Shown here: piece after piece, positions 23,900 to 35,798 of the stretch
Layout: each line of letters starts with the position of its first letter
Numbering within the stretch: position 1 is the first letter of the stretch
Assembly (NCBI GenBank): GCA_963971425.1
Contig: OZ020514.1
Span: 11,537,218-11,601,217, forward strand
Origin: Bryoerythrophyllum caledonicum
Taxonomy: Eukaryota > Streptophyta > Bryopsida > Pottiales > Pottiaceae
Length of the DNA stretch: 64,000 bases
Direction: 5' to 3'
Notes under the pieces: generated by a model
What the model was told of the DNA's origin: nothing
What the model saw: the letters and a program-made list of their open reading frames with translations, nothing else
Databases searched by the model: none
Position numbers and translations under genes: made by a program

Positions 23900-24318
23900 A
23901 GATAATAAGGATTCCGGTCTCTAAAGGAGGTTGGCATCAATAAAGTGTATACAGGTCATTGAGCATATAGGTTAGTAATATGGGTGGTAAATATAGAGCA
24001 ACATTGTTTATGCAAAAGCATGGAAGTCATATGTGGAACATTTTATACTTTAATGCCTAAGTGGACCACAAGGGCCGGGAAGAATCTACGAGCGTAACAG
24101 ATTATGCAAAACTTCATTTACACAGCAAATACCACTTCAGGGAAATCACTGTAGTTTGTCAATGCTTGCATCGATTGGAGATCAGGGAGATCCCTTGGAT
24201 AGCTAACCAAAAGGTCGTCGTTAAGACTGTGACGACAATGACCAATTGTGAAGAAAGTTAAAACACCAAGAGCACCAAAATCAACCCTCCTTGGGTCTCC
24301 TAGGTGTTAAAGGATTAA
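23900..24318 (+). mobile_element. SINE1 tail remnant followed by SM1 element
   Basis: 23910-23975 is a worn minus-strand SINE1 3' end (TTCCGGTCTCTAAAGGAG..). 24048-24318 is an SM1 copy starting TTTAATGCCTAAGTGGACC and ending GGTGTTAAAGGATTAA. Confidence 0.55.
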
Positions 24319-25966
24319 TCAACCCAAGTAGCAACTAATAACCATCACCTACTTTGCACATGATCAATTAAATTCCATTTAGAAAACACCATGATACAAG
24401 TTTATGATCACTACATGTCTTCAATTCAAAATTAGTCAAATTCACCCTTCCCATTACCACCACTCTTTTACTTCATGTCATTGATGGTAAGAAGGTATAA
24501 GTATACCAACGTTTACACCAAACAATTGCCATGTTGGTGTAAATCACCATGTACCATGAATCTTAGCCCCCTTAGCGTATGACAACAAACTAGAGCTATT
24601 TACAGCTGAATACAATAATAAGTGCAAAAAAAATTTAAAAACTAATAGAGTCTTTCCCTCACCATACAAGCAACTCTATTGTCTTCACAACTAAAATAGG
24701 ATTATTCGCTGAAAGGTGGTGGTTTGTACAAGTACGCACTAAGTCAGTTCACTTGTATGTGCATGCCTCTGACCCGAGGGTTTTAGTGGACAATGACGGG
24801 GGCATTGAAGGAGGTACCAACTTGTCAAGCTCGAAAGCAGAAGAGCAGGCTGTAATTGGGAATATTTTAAGTGAAGTTACAGTACATACATATTATCCCG
24901 TGGTGGACGGCGAGTGTCCACAACCACGTTGCTTGTGCTACTTATGACCAAAACAGCCTGTTTGGCAGGGCTGCAATTTACTTCTCGTTTAAATTCTCAC
25001 AGCAGGTAAATTCATGGATCCCCATCAGGGCTTTTTTTTGGCGATTTTTTTCCCCAAAAAATGAATATTCCCAAAAAAGTGGGAGAAATATGATTTTCTA
25101 TCGCCAAAATTGCATTGATGGCCGTTTCCATATCGCCATATTGCTACTAGTGAACAACATGGACTCCATCCTGCGGGATGTACAAATCTATGTTTATGGA
25201 AATGGATTCTCCAAAAAACATATTTATGGAGAAAACTTGATTTTGTATGGTTTCTAGAGAAAATTTGTGTTGCCACTTTGGCTTAAATTGTGAAATGAAA
25301 AAAAAAACAAAAAAAACAACCCAAACAAAAAACCAAAAAAAACCAAAAAAAACCAAAAAAACAAAACAAAACAAAACAAAACAAACCTGATGCCCATGGA
25401 TGGGTTATTGGAAATGCTTGTGTTTAGCAATGAGGTTTGGGTTTTATTTGTAAAAATAATTTGAGTGTTGGCATCTTTTTCTCAATTTAAAATGATTGAA
25501 ACCAGCTTTAAAGATAACTAAACATTTTCATGACTAATTCCTACACTCCCAAGACTTTGACTCAAGATTATGGTATATTTTTTTGCTACATTGTGTAAAT
25601 TCCATGGATCTATGTTTCACCTTGTGTTAGGTCGTCGCACGCCTAAGCTTGCAAGTAATGGAGGTGTTTAGGGGGGAAATGGATTTACAATAATTAAGGT
25701 TATAGAAAGTGTCTATTTTCTTAGGAAATGTATTTTACTTTTAAAATAAAAAAATAAGTATTGGGTCTAAAACCAAATGGTGGATAGAATTGATATGCCT
25801 TTTTCTACCAGGAGATCAATGTTTGAAAAAAAAAATCCTTAATTTCTATGCACTTTTAAATAAGAACAATGAGGGTTGCAAAAGCTTTCCATCACTACTA
25901 CCCGCCTCAAGAAATTGCCCTAATCAACTTCACAGTAGTACTATCAAGTTCTCTAGTAGTACTATT
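24319..25966. other. Intergenic with low-complexity A/C run
   Basis: 25296-25386 is a run of A with C interruptions (AAAACC and AAAAC units). The rest is AT-rich without recognisable features. Confidence 0.45.
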
Positions 25967-26290
25967 TAGCACCACGGCCTTGGTGTGGAGGTTTAAATCA
26001 TGGCACATTGCTAAGGTGGTTGTGGGTTCAAGTCCCAATGTCAGCGTGGTTCCTATCACCGTAGTCCACGCAATTATGGTAGGAGGTCTCAAGACCTTGT
26101 TGTATGGGTATCCACAAGGCCCTAGATGGAATGACAAGTCCGTTGTCTCTAAGGCACTTTTAGAAATGTATGAAAGCACTTAGTTTGGAAAAGGGTTTAC
26201 CTTCAAAAGGGTGGAGTAGTTCTATTACACCGACCAATGTCTGGTGGCTAGTGAAAAGAATGAACAAACACTTTTATATTCTCGTTGGTT
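25967..26290 (+). mobile_element. SINE1, near full length
   Basis: Begins GCACCACGGCCTTGGTG and carries an A-box-like TGGCACATTGC (26001-26011) and a clear B-box GGTTCAAGTCC (26025-26035). The shared body follows (TTGTTGTATGGGTATCC, GGAGTAGTTCTATTACAC, GAATGAACAAACACTT). The final (TTC)n tail is lost or replaced after 26285. Confidence 0.7.
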
Positions 26291-27700
26291 CCTCCGTAGT
26301 ACACCCTCCGTAGTACAATATCATGCCCCATCTTCCCGACCTCCCTAAGACACTATACGATACCATACCCCGCATGCCGGCCCTTTTAAGAAACTACTTC
26401 AGACATCGTAATTGTTTGTTAAGAGTCAAGTTTGCCCAGACCTTCAAAATTCCCTCAAGGAACTCTTGGGAATTTTGGGGTTAATCAAAAGCAAAAAGGG
26501 TGGCAAAAATCCCTAGTCATCTCCTTTTTCATCGTCAAAGGCCACTTAAGCTACTTCTTACTTGAGTTTTGGGACATTTTAGCTCTTTCCCATCTATCAA
26601 TCTTATATGAATACAATCTAACTCTTTAATACGACACTCTGTAATACAACAACTCCAATAACATGAAACATTTTTGGACGACCAAACTTCTGTAGTCTCA
26701 AACTCCCACTATAGTACAACTACGGCACTTGATATCGCCATACTTTGAGATCTCCACTTTGTCATATCATAGAGGGATTGAATGCATTGGGAACATGTTA
26801 TCATGCTTAGGAAGAAGTTGTGAACGTTGGGGAACACGTGCATCACGGATAAGGGTTCTTATTTCCTTTTGCTTCTTGTCCCTCCATTTCTACCTAATTT
26901 GTAGAATTGATATTTAAGGAATTTTTATGTGATATTTGCAATGTTATGAAGTTTATACAAGCACTTCCCAATACATTTCTTGTGCTTTTTTTTCTCGTAG
27001 ATACTTTTTGGCAACCTTTAAGCATCTATTATTGTGCATAATAATAAGACCTCTTAATTGAAACACCAATATTTGATTTTTGTAAATTTGGATAACTTTA
27101 AAGATAACTTTGTAGAATCCATAAGGTAGAGGTACCTAGATTGTGAACGTACCTAAATCCCTAACAGAGCCTGACATTTTGGCATCCAAACTCACAAAAA
27201 ACCGTTAGTTACAATGCATTCAACACAAAATGCAAGCAAACATTGTTTTTAACATATCTAACTATAGGATCTTGTAATATGATTGTCCAAGTGTGTGTGG
27301 TAAAAAAATTTGTTCACTTTGACCGCACGGATGGAAAGATATCAGCCTTTGAGGTGAGACATTAACTCTTCTTGAGGTCATACTAAAGACCTTCAACAAA
27401 CTTTGACCACATTCTATGGCAAATTTATGCACTATGGGCTGCGATTATTTATTTTAACATTAAAAAATCACAATTTTAGAATTAAACAAAGGATAAAAGA
27501 TGTCCTTAAAAATCATGCAATGCAACTATGTGCTGAGAGTGAACAATATACTTCAAGTTTTGCACATACCATGTCCTTCTCATATTTTTTAAATTCAAAA
27601 ATCCGTACAGTAGATGCAAAGATTTCCATTCCCTTTCCAAAAGAGATTTTTAAAAAAATTCATAAATGGAAAAGAATTGAAATTTCTATTGAAATTAGAA
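26291..27700. other. Intergenic, nothing recognised
   Basis: AT-rich. A CTCCGTAGTACA repeat occurs twice near 26293-26322. No supported gene or element end. Confidence 0.4.
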
Positions 27701-28868
27701 TTAACCCCTAGCAAAGGACAAAGTGTCCAAAATGGGCTTTCTGAAAGTTTGGTTAGGTTCCTATAGTGTCAATTTCCAACATTCTACTTTCAATTTTTTA
27801 CTGTAGAAGGACATTACCAAGACTTCAGTGGGAGAACAATTTTTTCCTAAATCCAACATACAATCAAAAAGTTACAAGGATTCAAATTTTAAATGGGGAG
27901 AGCGGGCACTTTGGGCACCTCCAAAACCTTTGCTGCGACACTCTATTAATGTGAGATTTTCAACACTAGCAAGTAATATTTTTTCCCTTCATATCATCAA
28001 AAAAAGTTCTTGTCTTTAGTGGAAAATAGCATATCAACCCAAGTCAAACATTTTCAAACATTGTCACACATTGTCGGGCAAGGTACCAAATAAAATTCTT
28101 CTTTTCCATATGAAACTTAGAAATCTACATATTTTTTACTTTTTTTTTTCCACAAAAATATTTAGTGTATATCTTCTCATTGACCATTTGGATTATCAAT
28201 CTAAAACATATTATGCCACAAAAAACTAAAAAGCAAATTGGCATTTTTTGAACCCCCACTCCTTGCACAGTTGTTTTGAATATGTTGCACCCCTCCTCTA
28301 CCTCTAAAATTTGGTGTGTAAGGAACTAACATCATGCTTAACATGATGGTAATGGATTTTGACCTTGTGTAGTGCAAAAATTTGACACTAAGTGAAGTCA
28401 AAGTCTGTTGATCCACACAACGCAGGAAAGAAAATGAACCATTTGTTTGACTTCAAACACTATAATATTTCAATCCGTGCGGTCAAAGTGTATGAATTTT
28501 TGTGAGTATGTTACTAAACAAGTCGTGTTTGAGATCCTACGGTCAGAACTAGAAATCAAAGTCTTTATTTTCTTCTTCATTCATTGCACTAGAATCCAAC
28601 AATTTTGAAGTGTTTTTGGTGTGAAATTGTCACAGTACGTTAGGGCTTAATTAAATTTTAGCTACACTCTTTGAATATGTTACTGAAAAATGTTTGTATC
28701 TTTTGCACCGTATGTCAAATCCATAAAAATTGATGTCAACGGAAAGCTATTAAAAAGTTGCCCCATCCAATAAGAAATGTCAAGAAATCATGCCAAATTT
28801 TGAGTTTTAGAGACTCAATTGAAACTCAAAGTGTCCCTCGAGGGGACTTTTGGTCCGTCAGGGGTTAA
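27701..28868 (+). mobile_element. TTAA long element LM1, copy a
   Basis: TTAA at 27701-27704 and 28865-28868 encloses 1,160 bp that begin CCCCTAGCAAAGGAC and end GTCCGTCAGGGG. The interior, including a block around CACTAAGTGAAGTCAAAGTC, matches copies at 35.8, 38.1, 47.7 and (broken) 10.3, 44.0-44.9 and 62.7 kb. A TTAA duplication with ends starting CCC is characteristic of the piggyBac superfamily. No transposase is encoded. Confidence 0.75.
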
Positions 28869-29069
28869 ACCACTAATATGTACCCCTTTTTTAATTTGAG
28901 AGCAAAAATGCAGCTCCATATCACAATGCCTGTCTTGGGTGGCTTAAAAAAGTAGGTCATGTACTGAGGAGCTACTTTTGTATTTCAACAAATGAAGGGT
29001 GGGAGTACATATCAACAATTCAAGGTAGTACATCTTTTGTTTCAGATACCTCTCCCTTTGAATCTAATG

Positions 29070-29335
29070 TCCCAATACCATCAACTTTGATAGCCTTCCT
29101 AGACTTCAAGGAGGAAGTGCAGGGTATTCTTACACGACTCGTGTTAGCGATGTAACGACAAGCTACATTTCCTCCCTGAAATCTAGGAAGGGTGTTCTAA
29201 AACCATCAACTTCGACAACCTTCCTAGACTTCAAAGAGGAAATGCACGGTATTCTTACATGACTCATGTTAGCGAAGTAACAACAAGCTACATTTCCTCC
29301 CTGAAATCTAGGAAGAGTATAGAAGTTAACGGTAT
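29070..29335. mobile_element. Stem-loop MITE, tandemly doubled
   Basis: Two units of about 125 bp in tandem. Each is an inverted repeat of the form CCTTCCTAGACTTCAAAGAGG .. CCTCCCTGAAATCTAGGAAG around a core with GTGTTAGCGA. Single relatives sit at about 37460-37620 and 40915-41085. Confidence 0.65.
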
Positions 29336-29808
29336 TGAATACTTGTACCTCTTTCTTACAGATTTGTATTTGTAGATGGCCTCCTTTTGGTTTTACGACA
29401 GAAGTAATTTGTGTGCTCCAGAGCCAGAGCCCCAGCATCTGGCGATTTCTAGAACGAAGAAGAAGATCCATTATTGCAGCATGCATTGAAGGGAACACTT
29501 TCAGTGTGAAATGGCTGTCTTTTTCTCTTGTCGAGCCATGGCAATTACGGTTGACGGGAAGTTTCTAAATCAAACCTGATTGCAGTGTTCTACTTTGCAC
29601 TGACAATCTACATTCTTGTTACTCGTGTAGACAAAAACACAACAAAACAAATCAAAGGAACGAATGAATGAATGAACGAGCAAGCATTTTGGACAGCAAC
29701 AACATAACTATGTGGCTTGTGTTGTAAGCAGTGGCTCAAGACCCAAGAACTCCTGATTTTATCGCATGACTCTAGAGAGAAATGGCTATTCAAAGGATGT
29801 GTTTTACA

Positions 29809-30096
29809 TTATCCCTTCAGGGTTGATGAGCTTTTGAGAATCTAGGAGTGTTCTAGATCATGTAGAGTAACATCTACGCAAAGGATACATTTCATCACAA
29901 CCCCCTTTATGGAAATCATTTTCACTTGTTGATGCTTGCACCGATTTTAGTGGCGTTTGTCTCAATAGACGTCCATCTTTCTCAACTTCTTTTTTCATGG
30001 TTTAAGTCTTTCATGGAGGTGGCGTATAGCAGTTGCAGTTGAGATTATCGTGCCAAATCGGCCCAAAATGGGTCGCTCGGCCTGAAAGGATTGATA
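29809..30096 (+). mobile_element. SM1-like TTAA element, diverged subfamily
   Basis: Shares TTGATGAGCTT, GGATACATTTCAT and TTTTTTCATGG with the copy at 34.98-35.26 kb. The ends (ATCCCTTCAGGG / CCTGAAAGGAT) are inverted repeats. Confidence 0.55.
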
Positions 30097-30439
30097 AACG
30101 GAAAGTCTTCACTTCAAGAGTCAATATCTACTGATAGTAAAATTATAAACTTTTTGAATCACCTCCACATGTTTGTTGCACACAAATAAAATAATCCTCA
30201 AGAATGGATGCAGAGTAGTAATATATTGTACATTGGAGTAAAAAACCCAAAGATGTCATTCTATCCTCAAACAAATCCAGATGCTTCATACTTGTGAACG
30301 CCGGAACCTTCAACAACAAACCACAAGAAAACATGGTCATCCCATGGCTACTTCGATGCACATGTGGAACCCAAAGATGTCATTGTAATGCCAGATTTAA
30401 ACCAGAGATACTATGCATCAAAGGACTATCATATAAAGA

Positions 30440-31047
30440 CCCCCCCCCCGGTTGGACCACATAAATACAAACCTTACCATCCAAATTATCGAATTCAAAT
30501 ATTGTAGTGATAGAATTTTCCCATAAGCAATTTAAAACGAAATTAATAAATACCAACCACTTATTAATGACATTGCAGCTCTTTGATGGAAAGTTGACCC
30601 CCTTATTGCTGCTAGAGCTAGAGCTACTACCTTTATCCCCTCTATGAAAAGTCTCAAAAAAACATTCAATATCCCCATTAATCCAACTGACATTGCATTC
30701 ACAAAAACCAACACCACCACTATCCAACATGCAATGTCTATACTTCTACACAAGCAAAAATTCAAAAACAACCAAACTCTCCCAGCATTTTATGAAACCC
30801 CTTTAAACCTCTCAAAAAAACACATTTTTATCTCTACAAATCATCTTTTGGAATTAAGCCTTGTAACTCTGGTTGGTTCTTGGTTCTTGGTCACTGGTTA
30901 CTAGTTACACAGTGTCTACCCTCAAGATGGGGGAGTAGTTCCATACTACCAAACCTATGTTTGGAGGACATAGATGAAGTGGTGGAACAAACAGACACTT
31001 TATTCACCCCGGCCCACCCTTTGGGGACCGGAGTTCTTCTTCTTCTT
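30440..31047 (+). mobile_element. LINE-like retroelement fragment sharing the SINE1 3' end
   Basis: The last 120 bp (GACACTTTATTCACCCCGGC.., TTCTTCTTCTTC) are those of SINE1. The upstream 450 bp are instead related to 48.70-49.15 kb. Both copies can be read as INKYQPL(I/L)NDI..AL, then WKVDPLI, then T(F/I)..P with shared downstream residues, suggesting a once coding 3' region. Internal stops make it dead. The partnership resembles SINE/LINE pairs that share a 3' tail. Confidence 0.5.
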
Positions 31048-32041
31048 TATTTGTACCATGTGCTTGGTATAAGTTACTAATAATTGGTATTTTTTCTTGG
31101 TCTACTTGGACCATGTCAAAAAAGGTCACAAGCATTCTAAATCCAAAATTGATTCTTTATGATAACATCTTCTCTATGGAAACATGTGATTGTAAAGTCG
31201 TCAAGTCCCAAGTGGTGGGTATTTAAGTGTATGAGCATTCAACAACAATAAGTTACTACAATGTGAGGTGGTGGATACAATTCTCATGTGGGTTGTATAG
31301 TAGTCTCTTATTATTGCACATTGAAGACTAACTCCTTAATTCATCATCCAATCATCATGTAGTTGATTATGGATCAAACATCAACAAAATGGTGGTAAGT
31401 GATTGGTGAATGATATGATTTTAATAATAGCTTGGTACTTTATTAGCATTTATAGGAGTCCACAAGGACCTATTCCAAAAATTCATAAGAAAATTGCATT
31501 AGGTCATTAGGTCAAATTTTGACCTCTAAAGAACACTTTGTACTTGTAAGGTATAAATCAAGTTTAGGCAAGTTTATGAAAATTAAGTTTAAAGTTTACT
31601 CTATGGTATGTTTTTGACAATTGGAATACAAGTTATCTTGAGGGGGTACATTATTTCTTTTTTTGGACTTATAGGAAAAAAAGTATTGTGCTTTCAACAT
31701 CAAAAGCTAGAATTTGGAGTAGTTGATTAGGGCATTGTAGAGTTGATTTGTGGTACTTAGAGGTGAGTGGTAAAAATTTTGAGGCGGCCATAGTGAACAT
31801 AACTTCTTAGCACCCCCATTGGTTTTACATAAAAATGCTTAGAAATTAAGAATTTCAAAATTTTCAAGTTATTTTTCTTCAATCAAAGAAGGCATAAGAA
31901 TGTCATATATTGTTCAAAATTTAGTTCCAAGATTTAATTATTTTATTAAGAGATAAAATTGTTTTGCTAAGAAAAATCAGTGCATTACATACCCCTAGTC
32001 ATTGCAAAGACCTTTTCTCGTATCCTAAATCCCTCCATAAC
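31048..32041. other. Intergenic, nothing recognised
   Basis: AT-rich sequence without open frames of note or terminal repeats. Confidence 0.4.
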
Positions 32042-32273
32042 TACACTAAAGATGATACTTAGTGTTAACCACACTAATTTGTTTAAAAGTGCTGTAAGTT
32101 TTTACTCTTGATGAATATTTCTACCAACTATGTCAGCAATGATCACTCTCTTTAGATAGTATTGGTAGTTTTGCCCTTGGTAAAAATCTGCTTCGAGAGT
32201 AAAAAGTTATTGCATTACCAAAAACATTAGTGTCGTTACACTAAATATCATCTTTAGTGTAGTGATTTTTGGC
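32042..32273. mobile_element. MITE with CTACACTAAAGATGATA ends
   Basis: Inverted ends CTACACTAAAGATGATA / TATCATCTTTAGTGTAG enclose about 230 bp, with an extended imperfect stem. It may be a CACTA-type MITE, or a TA-flanked element if the ends are taken as TA-CACTAAAG. A related, longer-stemmed copy is at 61862-62080, and remnants lie at 23.03, 57.3, 58.6 and 63.8 kb. Confidence 0.65.
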
Positions 32274-33254
32274 GTGCAATGAGATAACATAAGGAAGAAC
32301 ATATTAGTTCTATGAAATTTATGCAATGTGTAGTAGAAAATAATGCAATTATTTAGAGTCAAAGTACGTTGACCTTTTCTGCTCAGAGAAGAAAAAACTA
32401 CAGTGCAATATTCGAATGCGCGTATCTTACTATTGGCACAATCAAAGTTTACAAAATGTTTAGTACTTCAAAAATACACTCTAAACTTCAAGATCCTGAT
32501 CCTACACTTGAAAATAGAAAAAAAGTGCTAGATTAGTCTCATAATATCTCAGCTGAAAGAGGTAATTTTGGGGTGGTTTTGATGAAACAAAGCCACAATC
32601 CATTTTGAGGATTAAAACGGAGTCAAGCCTCTCACTCAAAGTCCAAAGTGTCGATATTCTTCTTTGGTGGAGATCATTATTATATGTATGTTTACATGAT
32701 TTAAACTAATGGGAAAAATGTCCTTTACCTTAGCTATTTCAGCTTCCCAAGAAAATCTGGACTGTTAGAATTTCGGAGAAGGCAACCAGCTTGCAAAAGA
32801 AGCTCAAGGTTTTGACTTGGGTTCAAAGTTTGTTATGAAGACCACGGTCGAGTCAACACTCATTTGACCTTCATCATGACCATGAATTGAAAAGGCCCTT
32901 GTTTCTGTGGATCTCAAACTCTTGACTTTCTACAAATGTAGTCATCCTTCTTCTTAAAACAGTCAGGACAGATACTAAATTTTGGATTTTCTTTCCTTTT
33001 CTTATTTCTTTTTAGAAAGGTATGATGCTCTTCTCCATGTTGACATGTAGATTTATATTTGTCTTGCCGTTGTACTTTTTCTTATCTTATGCAATTGGAG
33101 AGATACTAGATCCCCTTACTACCTTTGGAATTTAGCATATAAGAAAGGAATGTGATTTCTTTTTTGGATGACACATATGCTTCACTTCCGAGGAAATCGA
33201 AGACTTTGAATTTTAGCATGACATTCTAGAACAAGAGCTGAGGCAACCTTCCAA
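32274..33254. other. Intergenic, nothing recognised
   Basis: AT-rich; no feature supported. Confidence 0.4.
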
Positions 33255-33598
33255 TTAAGGTAAGCCCCCCTCCATAACCAATGCCTATAAAATTGGGGTA
33301 TATCCAACCCTCTTCCATCCCATTACCACCAACTCACCTCCAAATGGAGGTTTTTTATTATTCAAGACCCTTACTTTTGGTCGTTGGTTGTGGGGTACCT
33401 AATGTTGGCCACCCACTTAACATGGTTGCACAAATTTGAAAATTCATAACTAATTCAATTTTCATTGGAAAAATATGAAATCACTTGGGTTGGATTTGTA
33501 ATTCTATTGGCTATCACTGAAAAATAATAGTATAATTATCTCCTCTCTCCATATATGCACATTCCTTAACTTAACGGTTGTAGGGGGGCTAACCTTAA
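33255..33598 (+). mobile_element. MITE, GGTAAGCCCCC family, copy 2 with TTAA duplication
   Basis: TTAA at 33255-33258 and 33595-33598 flanks 336 bp with ends GGTAAGCCCCCC / GGGGGGCTAACC. The right TTAA is also the left TTAA of the next element. Confidence 0.75.
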
Positions 33599-33898
33599 CC
33601 CTTTAAGGACGACACCTCTGACGAGGCCTAGGAGATGGCACGAGTGGGTACATTATATCGCAACTAATCACTACATCATTTACATAGAGGGTACATTTCA
33701 TCACGATTGGTCACTACAAACCTCACTATGGTTCACTTGTTAGACTCCGGCGCACGTCCTCACCGCATTCGTTGGAAGCGCATGGATCCAAGAAACTTAA
33801 ATTAGGTTGCATATCAAACAAAGATGAAGTATGGGTCCACCAACTTGCAAATTACTCAAAAAGTGACCACATATGGCCTCTCATCCTTAAAGGATTAA
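33595..33898. mobile_element. SM1-like TTAA element sharing a TTAA with its neighbour
   Basis: TTAA at 33595-33598 and 33895-33898. Ends CCCTTTAAGGACG / CATCCTTAAAGGA are inverted. The element abuts the preceding MITE with no spacer. Confidence 0.6.
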
Positions 33899-33921
33899 GA
33901 ATTATTGAGGGAGATGATTTC

Positions 33922-34372
33922 TCAGGACCGCTTTACACTACGAACCATGGAGATTGACCACCGCCCTCTAAAATCTATGATTGACCACGGAGTTTGAGGT
34001 TACCTAAGTATGTTATTTTTTGCCGAGTGGATAGTGTGTCTTGGTCCAGCGGGTTTTCCGTTGGGTCGAGGCAAATAGGTCGACTCGATGGAAATCAAGG
34101 GGACCGTTGAGCTAAAAATCAATGATTGGCTGAAATTTATTTTCATTATTATTTTAAATTAAGTTTTTTCCCGGATTTGTAAATATACATAAAAAAATCA
34201 GCTGACACTTGTCCCAGTCCAAATCCACTTTACACTATGAGAAGTGACCAAGACACTCAAAAAATGATTTTTCATTTTTCATGGTCACGGCTCTAGACCA
34301 AGAGCAGTGACCATGAAAATAAATTATTTCTCTTGGTCAATCGTCATGGTCCATAGTGTAAAGCGCCCCTCA
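33922..34372. mobile_element. TIR element with 3-bp TCA duplication
   Basis: TCA at 33922-33924 and 34370-34372. The inverted ends of about 37 bp begin GG(A/G)(C/G)CGCTTTACACTA and continue through ACCATG..GATTGACCA. The terminal motif also appears in the interior (34225-34250). A 3-bp duplication with such ends fits a PIF/Harbinger- or CACTA-type non-autonomous element. Confidence 0.65.
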
Positions 34373-34976
34373 ATGAACTTAGGACTGGATCGGAAGAGAC
34401 TTGTGAAAATCACCATTGAAGGTAATAATAAGATGCGTTAGTGAAGGAATGAGCATGACCCGTCCGATTTATTTTTTAAACATTATTAAGATTCAATGGT
34501 GATTTATACAACTATTCCAGCTTTGGCTCAGTAAGGTGCAAAATACATCTTCTTCTCTATAACCTTTTGTAATATCAAAAAACCCTAGATCCAAGGAACA
34601 TCCCTAAAATACCTCAATACCTCTGGTATTGAGGTAGTTCATAAACATATTGGTTTTAGTTTACATTTTATTTTTCATATCATAACATCTTCTCATTAGA
34701 GACATGTCATAGTGGAATCATTGGATTTGAAGGCAATGATGATACCTCAACCCCCAACAAACTTAGGCAAAAAAATTATCAATTCGAAACTCACATAAAT
34801 TTACAAGAAATTATAATATAGAAGTGTCCAGTGAAAAATTAAAACTGTATCAACATAGTGTTGAAAACTAGGCAACAATTCAATAATTTGTACATATTCT
34901 CTACATTGTTGCTTAACAAAGCATTTATGTACACAAATGATACACTTTAGGGTTCTAATGATGGATAAGAAAAGTG

Positions 34977-35265
34977 TTAACCCTTTGAGATTGATGAGCT
35001 CAAAAAGCTTGGAAGAGTCTACAATTGTAATAGATCATGCATTACAACATCTAAACACAGGATACATTTCATACAACCCGACTTCCCGGAATTCCCGTAG
35101 CTCACCGATGCTTCAATTGATTTTGGTGGCACCGGTCCCAATAGATGCCCATCTTCCTCCACCTCTATGTCAGAGTTTCATTTTTTCATGGAGGTAGCGT
35201 GTCGCGTCTGCTATTGAGGTTATCATGCCAAAGCAACTAAAAAATGGACATTAGGCCTTACACAA
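34977..35265 (+). mobile_element. SM1-like TTAA element, diverged subfamily
   Basis: TTAA at 34977-34980, then CCCTTTGAGATTGATGAGCT. The interior matches 29809-30096. Confidence 0.5.
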
Positions 35266-35798
35266 CCATTGTAAATGATATGTTCAATATTCTTTCATGA
35301 AGTGTAAAATATACTAAATGAATACCAAGCTTTATTTACTTATTTTCCAAATTTATCCAATTATTTAATTATGATTTCTATGTTGCCTAACTCACTTTTT
35401 CATTACAAATAATTATTAGGCTAAAAGGTGGCCAACCTGCTTCAAACTTGGAGACTACTTTGAAGTGGTTTCAGTGTAGTACATCGAGAATATTTCCTTG
35501 GAAATTGAAAAAAGTGCACCACTATTTGGACTGTGATGTTTTAAGGATTCCCAAGAAGACTATCAAAAATTTGAGATTTGTCAAGAACTTCTTTGAAGTT
35601 TGAATTCTACAAACAACAGTCAAAGTCAAAGCTCACATTCATTGCAAATAATCTTGATTTGTTTAGTCCACTCTACTCACTCAAATAATCACAATGTGTA
35701 GCCACCATGTGACATAAAACCGTACCATGTACAAAACATGTACAACACCCCTTTCGATTAGGGGAAAAATGTAACTTCATGTTACATGGCTTATATTT

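Noticed and set aside
25025..25276. 83-codon minus-strand frame
   Set aside because: No recognisable motif, no splice signals, and it runs into a low-complexity A/C stretch.
26627..26640. TAATACGACACTCT, similar to a T7 promoter
   Set aside because: It departs from the T7 core after TAATACGAC and lacks the CTATAG start region; a chance match in AT-rich DNA.
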